Shown piece after piece: positions 26,101-37,879 of a stretch of 64,000 nucleotides of DNA (its first letter is position 1; each line of letters begins with the position of its first letter). A model generated the notes under the pieces. The model was given only the letters and a program-made list of their open reading frames with translations, ran no database searches and was not told the DNA's origin. Both the position numbers and the translations under genes were made by a program. Where the stretch lies: contig JAVIAB010000160.1 in NCBI GenBank assembly GCA_032433765.1, positions 13,172,358-13,236,357 of the forward strand, in the 5' to 3' direction. This DNA is from Megaustenia siamemsis (lineage: Eukaryota > Mollusca > Gastropoda > Stylommatophora > Ariophantidae).

Positions 26101-29100
26101 GATGTATGATGTATGTTTTAATGTAGTGATGTATGATGGATGTTTTAATGTAGGTGATGTATGATGGATGTTTTAGTGTAGGTGATGTTTGATGTATGTT
26201 TTAATGTAGGTGATGTACGATTGATGTATTAATGTAGGTGATGTATGATGTATGTTTTAATGTAGATGATGTATGATGGATGTTTTAGTGTAGGTGATGT
26301 ATGATGGATGTTTTAGTGTAGGCGATATATGATGGATGTTTTAGCGTAGGTGATGTATGATGGATGTTTTAGTGCAGGTGATGTATGATGGATGTTTTAG
26401 TGTAGGTGATGTATGATGGATGTTTTAGTGTAGGTGATGTATGATGGATGTTTTAGTGTAGGTGATGTATGATGGAAGTTTTAGGGTAGGTGATGTATGA
26501 TGGATGTTTTAGTGTAGGTGATGTATGATGGAAGTTTTAGGGTAGGTGATGTATGATGGATGTTTTAGTGTAGGTGATGTATGATGGATGTTTTAGGGTA
26601 GGTGATGTATGATGGATGTTTTAGTGAAAGTGATGTATGATGGATGCTTTAATTTGGTGATGTATGATGGATGTTTTAGTGTAGGTGATGTATGATGGAT
26701 GTTTTAGTGTAGGTGATGTATGATGGATGTTTTAGGGTAGGTGATGTATGATGGATGCTTTAATGTAGGTAATGTATGATGGATGTTTTAGGGTAGGTGA
26801 TGTATGATGGATGCTTTAATGTAGGTGATGTATGATGGATGCTTTAATGTAGGTGATGTATGATGGATATTTTAGTGTAGTTGATGTATGATGGATGTTT
26901 TAGTGTATGTGATGTATGATGGATGCTTTAATGTAGGTGATGTATGATGGATGTTTTAGTGTAGTTGATGTATGATGGATGTTTTAGTGTATGTGATGTA
27001 TGATGGATGCTTTAATGTAGGTGATGTATGATGGATGTTTTAGTGTATGTGATGTATGATGGATTCTTTAATGTAGGTGATGTATGATGGATGTTTTAGT
27101 GTAGTTGATGTATGATGGATGTTTTAGGGCAGGTAATGTATGATGGATGCTTTAATGTAGGTGATGTATGATGGATGCTTTAATGTAGGTGATGTATGAT
27201 GGATGTTTTAATGTATGTGATGTATGATGAATGCTTTAATGTAGGTGATGTATGTATTAGTGTAGGGGATGTATGATGTATGTTTTAGTTTATGTGATGT
27301 ATGATGGATGCTTTAATGTAGGTGATGTATGATGTATGTTTTAGTGTAGGTGATGTATGATGTATGTTTTAGTGTAGGTGGTGTATGATGGATGCTTTAA
27401 TGTAGGTGATGTATGATGGATGTTTTAGGGTATGTGATGTATGATGGAAGCTTTAGGGTAGGTTATGTATGATGGATGCTTTAATGTAGGTGATGTATGA
27501 TGGATGCTTTAATGTAGGTGATGTATGATGGATGTTTTAATGTATGTGATGTATGATGGATGCTTTAATGTAGGTGATATATGATGTATGTTTTAGGGTA
27601 TGTGATGTATGATGTAAGCATTAGGGTAGGTTATGTATGATTGATGTTTTAGTGTAGGTGATGTATTATGGATGTTTTAGGGTAAGTGATGTATGATGGA
27701 TGTTTTAGTGAAGGTGATGTATGATGGATGTTTTAGTGTAGGTGATGTATGATGGATGTTTTAGTGTAGGTGATGTATGATGGATGCTTTAATGTAGGTG
27801 ATGTATGATGTATGTTTTAGTGTAGGTGATGTATGATGGATGTTTTAGTGTAGGTGATGTATGATGGATATTTTAGTGTAGGTGATGTATGATGTATCTT
27901 TTAATGTAGGTGATATATGATGGATGCTTTAATGTAGGTGATATATGATTAATGCTTAAATGTAGTTGATGTATGATGTATGTTTTAATGTAGGTGATGT
28001 ATGATGGATGTTTTAATGTAGGTGATGTATGATGGATGTTTTAGTGTAGGTGATGTATGATGTATGTTTTAATGTAGGTGATGTACGATTGATGTATTAA
28101 TGTAGGTGATGTATGATGTATGTTTTAATGTAGGTGATGTATGATGTATGTTTTAATGTAGATGATGTATGATGGATGTTTTAATGTAGGTGATGTATGA
28201 TGGATGTTTTAATGTAGGTGATGTATGATGTATGTTTTAATGTAGGTGATGTATGTTTTAATGTAGGTGATGTATAATGTATGTTTTATTGTAGGTGATG
28301 TATGATGGATGCTTTAATGTAGGTGATGTATGATGGATGCTTTAATGTAGGTGATGTATGATGGATGTTTTAATGTAGGTGATGTATGATGGATGCTTTA
28401 ATGTAGGTGATGTATGATGGATGCTTTAATGTAGGTGATGTATGATGGATGCTTTAATATAGGTGATATATGATGGATGTTTTAGTGTAGGTGATGTATG
28501 ATGGATGTTTTAGTGTAGGTGATGTATGATGTATGTTTTAGGGTAGGTGATGTATGATGGATGCTTTAATGTAGGTGATATATGATGGATCCTTTAATGT
28601 AGGTGATGTATGATATATGTTTTAGAGTAGGTGATGTATGATATATGTTTTAATGTAGGTGATGTATGATGGATGTTTTAATGTAGGTGATGTATGATGG
28701 ATGTTTTAGTGTAGGTGATGTATGATGTATGTTTTAATGTCGGTGATGTATGATGGTTGTATTAGTGTAGGTGATGTGTGATGTATGTTTTAATGTAGGT
28801 GATGTATGATGTATGTTTTAATGTAGGTGATGTATGATGTATGTTTTAGTGTAGGTGATGAGTGATGGATGCTTTAATGTAGGTGTTGTATGATGGATGC
28901 TTTAATGTAGGTGATGTATGATGGATGCTTTAATGTAGGTGATGTATGATGGATGCTTTAATGTAGGTGATGTATGATGGATGCTTTAATGTAGTTGATG
29001 TATGATATATGTTTTAGTGTAGGTGATCTATGATGGATGCTTTTGTGTAGGTGATGTATGATGGTTGCTTTAATGTAGGTGATATATGATGGATGTTTTA

Positions 29101-30615
29101 GTGTAGGTGATGTATGATGTATGTTTTAATGTAGGTAATGTATGATGGATGTTTTAGTGTAGGTGATGTATGATGGATGTTTTAGTGTAGTTGATGTATG
29201 ATGGATGTTTTAGTGTAGGTGATGTATGATGGATGTTTTAGTGTAGGTGATGTATGATGTATGTTTTATTGTAGGTGATTATGATGTATGTTTTAGGGTA
29301 GGTGATGTATGATGGATGTTTTAGTGTAGGTGATGCATGATGGATGTTTTAGTGTAGGTTATGTATGATGGATGCTTTAATGTAGGTGATGTATGATGTA
29401 TGTTTTAGTGTAGGTGATGTATGATGTGTGTTTTAGTGTAGGTGATGTATGATGGATGCTTTAATGTAGGTGATGTATGATGTATGTTTTAGTGTAGGTT
29501 ATGTATGATGTATGTTTTAGTGTAGGTGATGTGTGATGGATGCTTTAATGTAGGTGATGTATGATGTATGTTTTAGTGTAGGTTATGTATGATGTATGTT
29601 TTAGTGTAGGTGATGTGTGATGGATGCTTTAATGTAGGTGATGTATGATGTATGTTTTAGTGTATGTGATGTATGATGGATGCTTTAATGTAGGGGATGT
29701 ATGATGTATGTTTTAGTGTAGGTGATGTATGATGGATGCTTTAATGTAGGTGATGTATGATGTATGTTTTAGTGTAGGTGATGTATGATGTATGTTTCAG
29801 TGTAGGTGATGTATGATGGATGCTTTAATGTAGGTAATGTATGATTTATGTTTTAGTGTATGTGATGTATGATGGATGCTTTAATGTAGGTGATGTATGA
29901 TGGATGTTTTAGTGTAGGGGATGTATGATGGATGTTTTAGTGTAGGTGATGCATGATTGATGTTTTAGTGTAGGTGATGTATGATGGATTTTTTAGTGTA
30001 GGTGATGTATGATGGATGTTTTAATGTAGGTGATGTATGATGGATGCTTTAATGTAGGTGATGTATGATGGATGTTTTAGTGAAGGTGATATATGATGGA
30101 TGTTTTAATGTAAGTGACATATAATGGATGTTTTATTGAAGGTGATATATGATGGATGTTTTAATGTAAGTGATATATGATGGATGTTTTAGTGAAGGTG
30201 ATATATGATGGATGTTTTAATGTAAGTGATATATGATGGATGTTTTAGTGAAGGTGATATATGATGGATGTTTTAATGTAAGTGATATATGTTGGATGTT
30301 TTAGTGAAGGTGATATATGATGTATGTTTTAATGTAGGTGATATATGATGGATGTTTTAGTGTAGGTGATGTATAATGGATGTTTTAGTGTAGGTGATGT
30401 ATAATGGATGTTTTAGTGTAGGTGATGTATAATGGATGTTTTAGTGTAGGTGATGTATAATGGATGTTTTAGTGTAGGTGATGTATAATGGATGTTTTAG
30501 TGTAGGTGATGTATAATGGATGTTTTAGTGTAGGTGATGTATAATGGATGTATTAGTGTAGGTTATGTATAATGGATGTTTTAGTGTAGGTGTTATTTGA
30601 TAGACGTTTTAGTGT
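20141..30615. repeat. 10.5-kb satellite of 28-bp units
   Basis: About 370 units of 28 bp (GATGTATGATGGATG, TTTTAGTGTAGGT). Recurrent variants are GCTTTAATG, GTAGTTG, GTATGTG, GATATATG and GGGTAGG. Rare marker variants recur at fixed distances: GGCGATATATG at 20226, 22451 and 26321; TGTATTAGTGTAGGGG at 21187, 23411 and 27253; TGTCGGTGATG near 24841 and 28738. Blocks have therefore been duplicated by about 2.2 kb and about 3.85-3.9 kb. The last part is more uniform (a 56-bp dimer at 30065-30330, then about eight near-identical ATAATGGATG units at 30360-30590). There are no coding features. Confidence 0.95.
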
Positions 30616-30870
30616 AGAGGCGACCGCTGAAAGGTGTTGTAGTTAAAGTTATATTTGAATCCTCTATGACAGACAAAATTGGTGACATTTTTTCTTTCAT
30701 TTCAATCTTGTTGTCGATAAAGATATCATGAGAATACCAAGTTTTAAGAATCGCAAAATAATTAACTAAAAACTTCGTGAGAATATACTTGATAAGAACA
30801 ATTCTATCACACACATAAAATGCGATTGGGGGGCACAGAATAAGTTTATCATGCGGGTGTATATCACAAG
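30616..30870 (-). other. Non-satellite insert with an unexplained open frame
   Basis: A 255-bp segment lies between the last array unit and one isolated satellite unit at 30871-30886. On the minus strand it is open throughout, and the surrounding frame extends from 31072 to 30593. I recognise no domain. The predicted peptide is mixed hydrophobic and lysine-rich (KILTKF-, DNKIEMKEKM-like). It could be a captured exon fragment or a chance frame. Confidence 0.3.
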
Positions 30871-30880
30871 GATGTTTTAA

Positions 30881-31340
30881 TGTAGGAGCCATCTCCCTCG
30901 CTCCCACCCTCAACACTTTGGTACGGCCCCTTGTGGTCGTAACTGTATCACCTGTGCCTATGTGCTCCCTGCTGACTCGGTCTTGTTCCCTAATGGACGG
31001 TACGAGATCAAGCATAGCTTCACATGTGTGTCCCGCAACATCATTTATGCCATCATATGCCAACGATGCCACATGACCTATATTGGCGAGTCTGGGAGAA
31101 GATTAGCGGAAAGATTTTGTGAACATCTACGTGATGTCCAACAAAATACTGGTACTCCGGTGTCTTCCCACTTCAACTCCCCTGATCACAAGGGCAAAGA
31201 CGACATCCGTGTCACTGGTATTAATTATCCTTTGTCACTCTGGCGACCGCAGCCGCTATACTTTGGAAAATCGCCTCATAGTCCAGTATGGTTCGCTGAC
31301 CCCGAGAGGTATGAATGTATCACACTCATACGCATAGTTT
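30881..31340 (+). pseudogene. Penelope-like element GIY-YIG endonuclease domain, frameshifted
   Basis: This is the C-terminal endonuclease of a Penelope-like retroelement, which would nick the target DNA for integration. A cysteine pair cluster (PCGRNCITC) comes first. It is followed by FTCVSRNIIYAIICQRCHM and then TYIGESGRRLAERFCEH, which carries the GIY-YIG-like residues, the catalytic-type Arg and the EH. The frame continues to PVSSHF and DDIRVTGI. About 31230 the frame changes: the expected tail (LENRLIVQYG, TLEN to PRGMN) is in another frame and ends at 31337. The RT domain that should precede it is absent, so the element is 5'-truncated. The open frame begins right where a satellite unit ends (30886). 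Confidence 0.75.
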
Positions 31341-31925
31341 TCCTTTTGGTTGCTCCTTCCCTTTTGCATAGCCTTCTCTACTGCACATATTTGGGTTATT
31401 TGGTCTACTTACTAATGCCATGCTATTTATAGCTCTTCTCCTCTAGTCCCTTATGAGAGACTTCGGTGTTCTCCTCTATACCTTTTTTTTCTGTGCTCCT
31501 TACCCCTCATTTGTTTTTATTGTACTCCACTCTCAGACATCTCACTCTTACCGTCTTTTGAACACCTGTTAGTCTACTATTCGATTCTTTCTCCTTTGTG
31601 TTTGCACACTGACCCCTGTGTGAACTACTCTGGTTCTGTGTGCATTTGCGCACATTTTTGCACGTTTCTCTGCGTTCACGACAGCCGCACTTGGTTGCTA
31701 TTCCTTTTGTTTTGACAGGATAGTTTATTTTGTTTTCTTTAACACATTTCGATTGTTTTTGTTTTGGTTGTTTCGTTATTAGTTTTGTGTGTGTGTTTTT
31801 TGTTTGTTTGTTCCTGATGAAGGCCTATTGGGCCGAAACGTTGTTTAGTCTGTGTCGTCCACTTATCACGTAAAGCTTCTTACATACTATTTTTTTATTT
31901 TTAAATTTGTCTTTATATCACAATG
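31341..31925 (+). mobile_element. Penelope-like element 3' region
   Basis: A pyrimidine-rich noncoding tail of about 550 bp follows the endonuclease. It holds a compact motif at 31814-31839, described separately, and ends near a T-run around 31890. The limits are inferred from composition only. Confidence 0.4.
31814..31839 (+). ncRNA. Hammerhead-like core motif
   Basis: CTGATGA at 31814-31820 is followed by a GGCC/GGCC four-base-pair stem with loop TATTG, and then GAAAC at 31835-31839. These are the conserved boxes of a hammerhead ribozyme, which Penelope-like elements are known to carry. One extra A stands between CTGATGA and the stem, stem III would be only about two pairs, and stem I pairing is poor. 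Self-cleavage is therefore doubtful. Confidence 0.35.
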
Positions 31926-32865
31926 ACACTTATGATTTGTCATAGTGTTGTAAGTTTGCTTCTTGGTCCAGTTTTCAATCTGCCTCTTGCTCCAGTTGTG
32001 TGTTTGTTTCTGCTCCTTACTCCAGTTGTATGTCTGCCTCTTGCTTCAGTTGTGAGTTTATTTCTTATTGCAATTGTAATTTTGCTACTAGCTCAAGTTG
32101 GTGAGTTTGTTTATTACTTCAGTTGTGAGTCAACTTCTTGCTTCAGATGTGAGTTTGTTGCATGCGCCATTTGTGAGTTAGTTTCTTGCTCCAGTTGTAA
32201 GTCTGCTTCTTACTCCATTTGTTTGTTTCTTACTCCAGTTGTGACTTTGCTCCTTACTCCAGTTGTAAGTCTGCTTCTTGCTCCCATTGTGTGTTTGTTT
32301 CTGCTCCTTACTCCAGTTGTAAGTCTGCTTTTTTGCTCAAATGGTAAGTCTTCTTCTTGCTCCAGTTGTGAGTTTGCTTCTTGCTCCAGTTGTGAGTTTG
32401 CTTCTTGCTCCAGTTGTGAGTTTGCTTATTACTCAATTTGTGAGTCTGCATCTTGCTTCAGTTGTGAGTCTATTTCTTACTCCAGTTGTAAGTCTGCTAC
32501 TAGCTCAAGTTGGTGAGTTTGCTTATTACTTCAGTTGTGAGTCTACTTCTTGCTTTAGATGTGAGTTTGGGTCATGCTCCATTTGTGAGTTCGTTTCGTG
32601 CTCCAGTTGTGAGTTTGCTTCTGCTTCTTACTGTAGTTATAAGTCTTCTCCTTCCTCAATAGTCTGTCTGCTACTTACTACAGTTGTAAGTTTTATTTTT
32701 TCTCTAGTTGTGAATTTGCTTCTTACTACAGTTGTGAGCTTGTTTCTTACTCCAGTTGTGAATCTGATTCCTACTCCAGTTGTAAGTCTGCTTCTTACTC
32801 CAGTTGTTTGTTTCTTACTCAAGTTGTGAATCTGCTTTCTACTCCAGTTGTGAGTCCATCTACCA
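31926..32865. repeat. 24-bp minisatellite
   Basis: About 39 irregular units of roughly 24 bp (CTTCTTGCTCCAGTTGTGAG and TTTG). Units are far more diverged than in the large satellites, so the array is old. A length divisible by three leaves hydrophobic open frames (LLLAPVVS repeats, 31923-32516 and 32341-32829) that I do not regard as genes. Confidence 0.9.
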
Positions 32866-32924
32866 GCTAAATTCAGTATGGAAATGGTAGAGATATTTCT
32901 TCATCTTTTTAGCCTTCTCCCGTT

Positions 32925-33290
32925 ACTTGGACGTGGGTGCGCCGTGTCACTAGTTTACAGCAATGTCACGTTATTTGCGCCTTTCGGCTCGACACATCCT
33001 AATTCGGCATTGGTTGATTTGCTTAACAGTTTTGTCGCAGCAGCAGCCTTTTTAGTCTAATCTTTTCGACTTTTACCTGTCAAGAGTTTTTTTTAACCTG
33101 TTCAGGTTCTCGCCTGACCAATTTGTTTCGCCGTTTTCCAATGGGTCTAAACATCGGATCTCAAACCCAGCAAGGGAGAGTAAAGTCACAAAGAAACCAA
33201 GGATTTAAAAGAAAAAATCTCTACTGCCTGTGGGATGATTTTAACCTAGACCTTCCTGTCGAGAGGCCGACGGCTTACCTTGAGACCACC
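32925..33290 (-). mobile_element. tRNA-derived SINE, family 2, copy 1
   Basis: The head is at the high-coordinate end. On the minus strand a TGGTCTCAAGGTAAG A-box-like segment and a GGTTAAAATCATCCC B-box-like segment are about 45 bp apart. They are followed by a body shared with 39965-41255 and 43330-43930 (ACTTTACTCTCCC, GAGATCCGATGTTTAGA). The tail holds GTGTCACTAGTTTACAG on the plus strand, the same segment that is amplified into the 38-bp satellite at 39990-40905. Confidence 0.65.
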
Positions 33291-35380
33291 CATAATAAAT
33301 TATGAAACTAAAATGAACAGAAAAAGACAGTGTGAATAGATAAAATAGTTCTTCACGTTTGTATGGACGAAACAACGCAATGGAGGGAGCAAGTCACGAA
33401 TAATGATAATACAGAAAGACTTTACATCTTTTGCCCTGCTCTTTTATTCAATATTTGCTCCTGTATGTTATTAGCCAAATGTAGAACATAATTGATAGAA
33501 ACAAAGTAGGCAGGAAAGGGGAATAGAGGTTGCGAAATCTGTTATGATCAGTGTCTGCACATATCGAACACACGCCCATCGGATCATAGAAGAGTTGCTG
33601 TAGGATTCTTTTTGTTAAGGTTCTGACCTCTGTATTCAAATGAAGTCGTCTCGAAACTCATGGTCAACTGTTAGTTATGGCTTCTTTTCCCCACGGTAAC
33701 TCGTAATCTCCGAGTTGTTCAAATTGCATGGTTAGTCCTGTCGAAGACGACAATGAAACGGAGGTCTTGTGTCTAAAATAAACTAAATATTTGCGTTTGA
33801 AAATATCCAAAAACAGTAGGATACATGCTGCTGCTCGGGTATAATAAACATGAAATCGTCACTTAATAAATTGACACTAACTAGCTTTATCACTATGATT
33901 TAGGAAACATCGTCGGTGCTACGGAGTTCGTTTACAATGCTAAGCTCTTTCTGTATGATCGAGCTAAGTAGTACAAATGAGCAGTGTATATAGAAACAAA
34001 TAACATTGCAATATGTTATAGGAAACTCGTTATACACATCTTCGCAGCATAAGGCAATCTGATCATTAGAAGTCAACCCCCGTTGAGCAAGTGTTTCTAT
34101 AGTTTGCGATATGTTTTAAAGTATGCGACGTTGTTGTAATACCTGTCGCTGTGTGTCCACGTGACTGTCAGTCGGAAACATGTTTCCTGAAATGGCCGGC
34201 TTGTTGCCAGTGTTGGGCCTCTATGAATGTGGACACACATATTATTGTTCCTACAGTACGATTTCTGATTACCTCCATGATTTTGTTGCTGCTGATTGAT
34301 ATGGGAGCTTCATGTAATGCCAGTGAGTCTGCTAGAACGATCCCTAGCAAGTGTTTCCCCTGAGGTAGCGCTATCTACAGTGAACTGCTCACTAAACGTT
34401 CTAGCAGAAATAGAACCACAATATTTTGTTTTCTTTTAGCCGAAGTTTTATCCATTATTCTTCGAATCTGGCACAGTGAATTATATAATTGTTTACCTTC
34501 AAAAGCCCGTCAAACCTGGCATATGCGAGATGAACAAAAAATAACATTGTTCAAACCGGCCATGTGGTTTTTTTTTTTCCCTCTCATCAACATTTTATGC
34601 TGCCTTTGAGATTTGGTTGCTGCACTTGGAGAGGCCAGTTATCGATTCAGCCGTCTACGAAGAGCTGGATTTTTGCCTTATCACGGTGGCTAGCCTCCTC
34701 TTAAATTCACTAACTCTCTTTCGCTTTATCTTTATTTATTTTCTTTTTTACTTATTTCTCACTGTCTCTCACACTGTCACCCCCTAGCACTAGTTTATTC
34801 CTCTCTTATTTTATTTTAAAAATCCATCCTTCCATTCTCCCCTTGACTTTCTCGTTGTCTTCCACACTTCCCTTTCCGATTTCTTCAGTTTCAACCATTA
34901 ACCCACCTCTCACCCCTGCTCACCCTCGGCAACACTCGTCTTACGTCCTCCTCAACTCCACTCTCCAGTCACACCCACCCCCAGTCTCATCCCACAAAGC
35001 AACAATATGACTCATCGATCCTGACCGTTAACTAAACTCTATTTTGACTTTTCCTTACAATGAACTCGGTGGCTTCGGAAATACTTAACACATTCACTTC
35101 CACCCCTTGAGGTTTTCCTCTCAGTAAGTCCATATCTACTCTTATAACACTTCGTCTTCTCTTTCTCTCTGTGTTCCCCCCTTCGTTAAATATTTCTCCT
35201 TGGAAACTTCCCAGTGTTTCACATTGTCATTTTTAGAGTCAGTGCTTGAGCTTAATATTATTATGTGAAGATATTGTTACCTTTGTTATTAATACATAGT
35301 TATGGATCTGGTTTCGCGTTATAAATCAATGTGCCTGAAGTATTTACAACTTTTGCAACATATATAAATATTAAACACCA
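33291..35380. other. Unassigned sequence, C/T-rich in its last part
   Basis: About 2.1 kb. Bases 34560-35230 are pyrimidine-rich (CCTCTC, TTTATTTT). Short open frames at 34151-34363 on both strands show no recognisable domain. No gene seen. Confidence 0.4.
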
Positions 35381-35850
35381 TGAAGAACATGTGGCACGAT
35401 GCCAGATAGACAGTAACATTAAAATTTCTACTAGCATGTAACTTCCCGATAGCAACATACGGTTGTGAATCATGGAAATTCTCGCAAAGGGAAGTGAAGA
35501 AAACTGATTAATTCGAAACAAATGCTTAAAAGAATCCTTAAATACCTTGGGTAATGAAAAAGAGCAATGAAGACATATTAAAAGACAGAAACACTAAAAA
35601 GAACTGGCTTATAACACTATTCAGCAGAGGAAATTAAAATACTGTGGCCATGTCAAAAGACACAGCGGCTGGAAAGAACAATAATGGAAGGCATGGTTCT
35701 CTGGGCGACGCATCAGAGGCAGACCAAGAAGAATGTGGTTTCAATACATCAAGGAGACCTTGAATGTGACAACAGCAGGAGTGGAAGATCTGGCTAGAGG
35801 CAGAGAATCTTTCAGACCGACAATGGTGAATGGAGCGTTCTGTAAAAACA
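35380..35850 (+). mobile_element. LINE 3' end, plus strand (LINE-G)
   Basis: The plus strand reads across frames PIATYGCESWKFS, then RGKLKYCGHVKRHSG, GRRIRGRPRRMWFQYIKETL and NVTTAGVEDLARGRESFR. These are the post-RT block and C-terminal tail of an endonuclease/RT LINE. At least two frame changes and stops occur between the blocks. The RT domain itself is missing. Confidence 0.75.
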
Positions 35851-36871
35851 TACAGCCTGATTACGTCTATATACAAACGTACCCCCTTCACCCCCCCCCC
35901 CTCTCTCTCTCTCTCACACACACGCACACACACCTCAATAACCAACAAAAATACGATTTAATGGCGTTGCTTCGGCGCAATAAATATCTACGTAATTGCC
36001 GCGTTTATTTTGTGGTACACTTTGCCTTTGGATCCATCTATTGTTGTTCTACCATAGATGACTGGTATCATTGTACTTGTATCTTATTTCATTTATGTGG
36101 CCGTTTTTTTTTTTCTCAGCCATTTATGGGCGCTTGTAAACAAAACTCCCATCTCCCAGAAGCCATTAGATCGTGTATAATTTCCAGCAGCAGAATAGGT
36201 CAATCTTAGACAAAATTCTCAAGTGAAAGTCTCTTATACACATAATCATATTCACTAAGTAACGCCTGCTCACATTCACTTAATGTTGTCTGCTCAGATC
36301 CTCAATGTTGTTATCTGTGATATGTCTGTTCCGCTCTCAGAATCCTATGAAGCTCTACTGGATTTTGTCCAGACAGACATTCCCGACAGTTCATTCCCAT
36401 AAGTTGGCGAATCTCCCGTTTCTACAGCTCTGAAACTTTGTAATAGGTTTCGCTGTGTATCCTTTTAGTTTTCTGTTACTTCTGATTATACTTGGCAGAG
36501 GCGTAGCTTTTTGAGCAGACAGCACGATCCAAAACACCCCGGCTGTTCGCGATCTTTTTCACAACAAAAGAATATGTAAAGCAGCATCCATTTGATTCCA
36601 TTCATAAAACATGTTATCATCTCTAACGTTGTTAATTAGATTGCAGCTCTTTGTAAATATCGTAATATTGCGAAATTTTTTCTTTCATGTTTTGTGGCAA
36701 TAATTTCCTTCCAAAATTATCTTTCACATCTTTTGTTTTTCCAATAGTAAAAACTGACATGGAGACCATGTGGAGATAATATTAATTCGACATGACTTTG
36801 TTTTTGTTCTACTTTCTGTTACATATATTTAATAAATCATCTCTCTCAGCGAACTGTCTATATCTTTATAT
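35851..36871. other. Unassigned sequence
   Basis: About 1 kb. A C-run followed by CT and CA tracts lies at 35890-35930. No gene recognised. Confidence 0.4.
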
Positions 36872-37278
36872 CAGTAAGTGGGCAGCCTACGGCCCGCGGG
36901 CTAGAACCTGCCAGCCAAGCTGTTTTGAGCCCTTGTGCTTTGATTTGAAAATTACTACAGACTCTATTCCCTGAGCTAAAAACAATTAAATAAATAAAAA
37001 AAAGTAACACATAAATGCACAAGCCCTAACTCTAACCAGTAAGCTTTCTACTTATAATTTATTGTTAAGTTTTCTACCCCCTCTCCCCTCCTTGTCATTC
37101 CACATTTTCTTCTGTCTTCCACTCCATCATTAATACGATGTTTACATTACGATCATTTGTGGGTGCAAAGTAGATCATTTATATAATGGTTTCGTTAGAT
37201 GATACAGTATCTGGCTCTCGCATCTTCATCGCTTTCAAATCTGGCCCTCATAAATCAAAGGTTGCTCACCCCTATAGC
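36872..37278. mobile_element. hAT-like MITE (non-autonomous DNA transposon)
   Basis: The left end reads GTGGGCAGCCTACGGCCCGC. The right end, reverse-complemented, reads TAGGGGTGAGCAACCTTTGA, with GGGCC further in. Both resemble the GGGGTGGGCAACC terminal inverted repeat of hAT elements. The 400-bp interior has no transposase. An 8-bp target duplication is not evident, so the exact ends are uncertain. Confidence 0.45.
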
Positions 37279-37419
37279 GTGGACCAGTGCTATTAAACCT
37301 GGACGGCCCCTCCAACCAGTGAAAAGATCACATCTTAAACGTTGTGGGTAGAAGAATCCCATGCTCTACTAAACAGTTCAATTTCTTGTGGTCTTTGGAT
37401 TATAGTGTCCCCAATTATT

Positions 37420-37870
37420 ATATGTTTGTTCAGAGAGCTCGCACAAGAATGTGTAATTCATTATTTTACTATTTATATTGTTTCAGAGAGTTCAAATTGG
37501 AATATCTAGTTCATGAATGTTGCTATGTATGTTGGTTCAGAGAGCTCACATAGGAATATGTAGTTCATGAATGTTGCTATGTATGTTGGTTCAGAGAGCA
37601 CATACTAGAATATGTAGTTCATGAATTTTGCTATGTAGTTTGTTCAGAGATCTCATACTGGAATATGTAGTTCATGAATATTACTATGTATATTGGTTCA
37701 GAGAGCTCATACTAGAATATCTAGTCCATGAATATTACTATGTATGTTTGTTCAGAGAGCTTACACAGTAATATATAGTTCATGAATGTTACTATATATA
37801 TTTGTTCATAGAGCTAAAACAAGAAAGTGTCGTTCTTGAATGTTACTGTGTATGTTTGTTTCTTGTGGAA
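37420..37870. repeat. 54-57 bp tandem repeat
   Basis: Seven to eight diverged copies of a unit containing TTCAGAGAGCTCACAC, GAATATGTAGTTCATGAATG and TTGCTATGTATGT. Confidence 0.85.
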
Positions 37871-37879
37871 ATAGTGCCC

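Noticed and set aside
30593..31072. A single minus-strand gene of 159 codons
   Set aside because: Its first half is antisense to the Penelope endonuclease, so it is not one gene. Only the 30616-30870 part is kept as an unexplained open segment.
31923..32829. Membrane protein suggested by the LLLAPVVS-type frames
   Set aside because: Hydrophobicity comes from a 24-bp repeat with a T/C-rich unit. The two frames overlap, and units are diverged without coding constraint.
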